64,000 bases of DNA from Carettochelys insculpta (Eukaryota; Chordata; Testudines; Carettochelyidae): positions 97,877,001-97,941,000 of the forward strand of contig NC_134141.1 of assembly GCF_033958435.1 (NCBI RefSeq), written 5' to 3'. The notes below the pieces were generated by a model. The model worked only from the letters and a program-made list of their open reading frames with translations. It made no database searches and was not told the origin of the DNA. Shown one piece after another: positions 59,185-64,000 of this stretch (position 1 is its first letter; the number at the start of each line of letters is the position of its first letter). The position numbers and the translations under genes are program-made.

Positions 59185-61217
59185 AATGGGATTGAGTAGT
59201 ACCCTGGAAAGTTGAGGCTGGGGTGGGGACAGTGGAAGATGTAATGGAGAACACAGACCAATGAAAAGTCAGGTGGGAGGGCACTACCCCATCCACCAAC
59301 AGCCAGTGAAGACTCTGCTTAGTAAATATGGTCACAGCTCAATGCATTCCTTCAGCCTTAATGGGTATGAAAGCACTGATTGTGCCTGAATTTTTTGGCA
59401 GTCCCAAGACCAGTTTTGGAAGAGATTTTAAAAGGTTTAACAGTCAAGGACACAGGCAACCGGAATACAATCCATTCTATTATACATCATCATAAAAGTG
59501 AAACTGGTGGGTACAAAATAAGCAAAATTTCAATAAATTTTCCTCAAACTGTATCTGAACCCAAAATATATGAAGAGAAAGCAAAATGTAACTCACAGAA
59601 GAATACACCTAGCTTGCATATTGGAGTTGAACTTAAGACAGGAAATCATATATTAGTCATACCAAACAGCCGTTATCCACTGATGATCTCTTGAAAGTAG
59701 ATCATTACCTTGCTAAGAGTTAAGGAGATGTTCTCACATGATTTTTGACCCAGTGGTTAGATCACTCACATAGGATGTGGGACACTGCCACTTCAAGTCC
59801 CTGCTTCATCTGCGAGAGGGAAAAGGGATTTTAACCCACTGCCTTAGCTGGGTTTGAAGCTGCAGAGACCCAGCAGTTGCCACCTCCCCTTCTGGCCCTG
59901 CCTAAGACAGAAGTATGGGCAGCACATATCTCTTGTCCCAAGATTCAGACACTTCTAGGTATGAATATTACTCAAAAAATTCCTCATCTGGTTGCAGAAT
60001 CATTTCATGTCAGGTTGATAATTGCTACCAATTCAAATTTCACTCTCGCTTCCCATTGGCTCACCAAGCTGTCTGCCAACAATTACTGGAGATTTTCAGG
60101 GATCCACTGTCTCTCGTTTTAACCCTTTATAGGTAATTGAGTTGACTCAATGGCTGGTATGCCTAATAACAGCCCTCCCACCCATCACAGGACCCAAAAG
60201 GATTTTTTTTAAAAAAAAATCAGTATGTTAAAAAGTGCCTAAAGGGCAATATTTGAACAAGTCCTGGAAAGTTAATTAAATTTATTATTCAGTAGCTTGA
60301 TTATCTCCAAGACCATGAACACTCTTATGTTTAGCAGTATCAACCAAATATTGAAAAACAAAAGGGGATTTTATTGGTATGTGGTTATTTACTACATGAT
60401 TTTGCAACAAAAATGTTGTGTGTCTAATAGATTATCAGTCCAGATATGTCACAAAGGCACTGTTTTGTCTTCAGTTGAAAATTTAAAAACACACGTAAGT
60501 TCCAGTAATTATTTATTTAACACAGTGAGAAGACAATACTACAGTTCGAAGTGTTGACACAAGCCACAGCATATTAAAATGAGTCCACATTTCTATTACA
60601 CCAAAGCTCTGCACTGGCTAAAATATTAAATTCACTGATGTAATTAATTACATGTTGGACACACAGAAAAAAGTCTAATACTGCAAAAGCAAGCATAATT
60701 ATAAAGACATGGTACAGACTCAAAGAAAACACATGACTTGGAACCTGCTTTGAAGTTTTACATGTAGTACAAATGCAGAATATATAATTGAATCTATTCT
60801 CCCAGTAGGAAAACTTTCTGTGACTCTGTCATCCTTCTTCCAATGAATACAGTGTAATTTTTTCTTTATCATGTACCCATCAGGTCATATAATCACATCA
60901 ACAGAGGTAGCCCATATAATTTACACCATGCTACCATTTGTATTTCCATTCAGTATTAATACTGCTAAAAATCCACACAACTGTCGACATCTCAGCAAAG
61001 AACTGGATCTTCCCCCAAAATCATGACCGCATTTTGCTTTAAATATGCACGCAACTGTCCACTGTATTGTTTAATGGCATCAAAACTCCTCTTAGTGCAG
61101 CTGGGAGAATGGTATGTTACAGAGGTGGTTACAACACCCTGAATCTGAGAGGCAACCACAGTCTTGATGATGCTTAAGAGCTGCTTCCATACAGCTCCAA
61201 AACTGCACCCATGATTA
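59185..61217. other. Intron 1 interior
   Basis: A plus-strand open frame at 59380-59694 (104 codons) looks less repetitive than its neighbours but matches nothing I recognise. Otherwise it is AT-rich. Confidence 0.45.
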
Positions 61218-61880
61218 GGGTGACCATGTCTCCCCCGCCCAAATATGGGACACAGGGAATGATGCTGTCCCGGCCAAAAGGGGATGGATGGTCACCCAAT
61301 CTGGGAGTCAGGAGGTGGCTGCCCTGTGGGGGCTGGCACCCTGCCAGAGAAGCTCCTGGCTTCCACCAGCTGGGGAGCCACCATGCTGCCGCTCCGGCTC
61401 CTGGCTCCCCCAGCCGAGGGAAGCTGGGCATGGCGCAGCCATGGCACGGGTCCAGCTCCCAGCTCCCCCAGCTGGGGGAAGTTGCAGGGGAGCCAGGGGA
61501 AGCTGGTGGGCAGCCGCACTGCTACGTGGTCCAGCTCCTGGTTCCCCCAGCCAAGGGGTAGCTGAGGGGCAACCGCACCACAGGGGGAGCCAGGGTGGTA
61601 GCTGGGGAGCAGCCACACCACTAGAGGAGTGGGGCTGATAGCTGGGGCGAAGCTGCACTGCCACATGCTCCAGCTCCTGGCTCCCCCAGCCTATGGAAGC
61701 TGGTGGGGGGGCAGCCACAGCCGGGTCCAGGTCCTGGCTCCCCCAGCTAGGGGAAGCCGGCGGCAGCTGCCTAAAAATATGGGGCAATTAGCCCCTTTGA
61801 CCAACTAAATCAGGATGCCATCCTGACATTCCAAGTATGGGACGGGACTGTCCTGCCAAAACTGGGACGGATGGTCACCC
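61218..61880. mobile_element. Inverted-end element with GC-rich minisatellite core
   Basis: The ends AGGGTGACCATGTC and GGACGGATGGTCACCC are inverted. Near-terminal 'tatgggaca' and 'tatgggacggga' also mirror each other. The core (61330-61770) repeats GCTCCTGGCTCCCCCAGC at irregular spacing. This produces long overlapping open frames on both strands that are not genes. Confidence 0.65.
61330..61770. repeat. GC-rich minisatellite
   Basis: At least five degenerate copies of CAGCTCCTGGCTCCCCCAGC are separated by AGCTGGTGGGCAGCC-like spacers, with unit lengths of about 50-130 bases. Confidence 0.7.
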
Positions 61881-62309
61881 CACCCCGGATGTAGGCTTCT
61901 TAATAAAGCCTGTTGCAGACGGGGTGTGGCACAGCAGGGCTCCACCACAGCCACTTTCCATTCCCAACATCGCTGAACAAGAGGGAGAATGGTCTAGCTG
62001 GCACAGGCTGAGACCCCTACTACCAGCAGGGAATTTCCCATATACCAGGGGAATTCTCTGCTAGGAATCTGTATTCATGTTGCAGCCCCATTACATCTTA
62101 TGATCAGAACAAAGGGGGCAAATCTCAGTTTGAAATGTGATCAAACATAGGGAAAGGATGAGAAAGATAAGTGGGAGAGAGAAAGACAAAAAGAAACAAC
62201 TCAGGAAGAAATACAGTATGACTTAATATAGTGTCATAGGAAGGAGTCATCAGGAGCTATACGAGAGGGTCACCAGATTGTGCTGTCATAGGAAGTTTTA
62301 AATTCTTTC

Positions 62310-62595
62310 AAGGGTGTGTCCACACTACAAGGGCTACAGTGGCATAGCAACTATGCACTGCAGTGCAAACATTATAGCGACAGTGTAGACACTACACACC
62401 ACAGTTTTCTTTCACTATCAGTAATCTACTTCCTCAAGAGCGAGTAGCTAGTTAATACACCTCCATTGACCTAACTGCATCTTCTGTTGCAGGCCAGGAG
62501 GGGAGGTTGCCATAGCTATATTGCACAGAGAGTGAACTTTTTCATAGCTGTGAGTGTATAGCTCCTGGTTGATCTAAATGTAAGCTGTATACCAG
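62310..62595. mobile_element. Short inverted-repeat DNA element, eroded
   Basis: GTGTGTCCACACTACAAGGG at the left, an internal ACAGTGTAGACACTACACA, and an eroded right end 'gtataccagacctgaac' suggest a relative of the GTCTACACTA elements. Confidence 0.45.
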
Positions 62596-62870
62596 ACCTG
62601 AACATGCAAGCAAGTTTGAAAAAATACTGTCAGTCATTTTATATTGAAGCTTAAGCTGTGGCAAAGAGCAGTACTGTGTACTCTGCCGTCAATCACCTTC
62701 ACTAGAGTTTTTCAAGTTGGCTGCTTGATATTTCTGGAAGAGGGTATTATGCTTGCACCATCTGGGTCTACTTCTGTTCACAGACTTGTATACATAGTGT
62801 CAATAAATGAGTTACTTTAAGAAAAATAAGTGCCTTCCACATCACTGTTTCTCCCAAAGAGGCCTCCCTG

Positions 62871-63325
62871 GGCCAGCCCTTCAGCACCACCCGGGCTGCA
62901 GGGCATACACTGTTTGGCACTCCAGTGGTGATTTAAAAGGCCCAGGGCTTCCACTCCCAGTCACTGCCATACCTACCCCATTCCCTGCACCCTCTGTTGC
63001 AGCCCTGTGTGGGCCAAAATGTCTGAAACCATTTAATAATTAACACAGGCTCAGGGTTGCTGAAAGTCTTCACTAGATGCTGGGTGAGCTGGTTCCGCCT
63101 TCCCCCTCTCCCCTGCCCACCCAGAAGAAGCCTGCCCTGGCCAGCCCTTCAATATCACCAGGGCTGCAGATCTTTCACTGTCCAGGGCTCCAGGGGTGAT
63201 TTAAAAGGCTGAGAGCTCCCAGCCACTGCAGTACTGGCCCCTGGTGCAGCTGCACCTTTTGCACCCCACCCTCCCCTTGTTGCAGCCCTGCATAGGGAAA
63301 AATGTCTGAAGCCATTTTATAATTA
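62871..63325. repeat. Imperfect direct duplication, about 270-283 bp offset
   Basis: GGCCAGCCCTTCA, GTGATTTAAAAGGC, GTTGCAGCCCTG and AATGTCTGAAACCATTT at 62871-63050 recur in the same order at 63139-63325. The intervening 90 bases are unique. Part of the unit also resembles 57520-57660. Confidence 0.7.
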
Positions 63326-64000
63326 ACAAACGTTATGCACTTCAATGTAGTTACTACAGGTGAAAACAAAAACTAAAATAATTGGAACACATCTAGCAGC
63401 AGTTCTACAGATTATTTTTGGCTTAGCTGAGTAACTTTTATGACTTCCTGCTGGAAGAGGGCCAAACTCTAGCATAGTTCAGCAAGTCAGAGGAACTGCA
63501 ACTGGGTAACTGCAATTTATCACAGTATCCAATGTTTTGACAGAGACCACTTCATACAAGTATACAATATACTAAAGTCTGCACAAATTGTGAGTGAAAT
63601 GCTGGGAAGGTTTGGGAAAGTCCTACTGGATCTTTCTCATTGACTCTTCTATCTTCCTACTGTGGAGTTAGAAGATGTATTTCAATTAATTACAGCTTCC
63701 CAAGATACTAGAGGTGATTTGCTTTTCTCTTGACATTTTCTATGAAATATGCTTCCTACTTCGATCCCAGGAGCGGATATGATATTAAGAAACCTCAACA
63801 TTTTACTGGACGTACAAGGGCTGAGTTTAAGGCTGCCAACTGGACACTCCAACAGGAGGGCCAAAACACCTCTCCCCACATCATTCCCCCTGTCCCGTCA
63901 CTCTGTTTCTCTCTCTTCCCTGCCCTGATGGGAAGAGCTCACTTGTAGAGGCAGGGTTGAGCACCACAGGTAGGTGGCAGCCCTGCCCAATTAGGTGCTG
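63326..64000. other. Intron 1 end of window
   Basis: No feature is recognised; open frames here are short. Confidence 0.5.

Noticed and set aside
61211..61787. Frames up to 159 codons
   Set aside because: Produced by the GC-rich minisatellite; low-complexity translation.
58261..64000. Search for ITGA2 exon 1 and promoter
   Set aside because: No signal-peptide exon ending in the needed phase was found; it probably lies above 64000.

Overview
This is nuclear DNA from a vertebrate, most likely a cryptodiran turtle. That reading rests on several copies of a tRNA-derived SINE whose tail matches CR1 (Cry I type), many CR1 LINEs including one with an intact 965-codon ORF2, RTE-type LINEs ending in (TGA)n, and dense families of short inverted-repeat DNA transposons. 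Genes are intron-rich and no prokaryotic features are present. The turtle assignment is inference from repeat content; the species cannot be named from the window.

The only host gene I can support is ITGA2, the integrin alpha-2 (CD49b) subunit of the collagen receptor alpha2beta1, on the minus strand. Nineteen consecutive coding exons, corresponding to human exons 2 to 20, lie between 58260 and 4149. All 18 junctions keep frame and give 836 residues: the start of the mature N terminus, the seven-blade propeller, the inserted I domain with an intact metal-ion-dependent adhesion site, and the first leg domains. Exon 1 (signal peptide) was not found in 58261-64000, and exons 21 onward lie below position 1. 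One intron uses a GC donor; the others use GT.

Everything else is intronic and largely transposon-derived. Intron 20 (1-4148) holds an RTE fragment and an L2-like fragment. Introns 15 to 17 hold short inverted-repeat elements and an 821 bp hAT-like element with a tRNA-Pro-like sequence and a SINE nested inside. Intron 13 holds a full-length but decayed 3.1 kb RTE with a 13 bp target-site duplication. Intron 8 holds the intact CR1 ORF2. Introns 5 to 7 hold nested CR1 and DNA-transposon copies, one only 40 bp from a splice acceptor. Introns 2 and 3 hold further MITEs, two of them near-perfect 420-436 bp palindromes, plus CR1 and SINE fragments. The 58.3-64 kb end (intron 1) holds GC-rich repeats.

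The most distinctive signal beyond the gene is a set of elements with unrelated interiors that share near-identical ends (GGCTACGTCTACAC and its complement) and precise 3 bp target duplications. Two of them are almost entirely one long hairpin.
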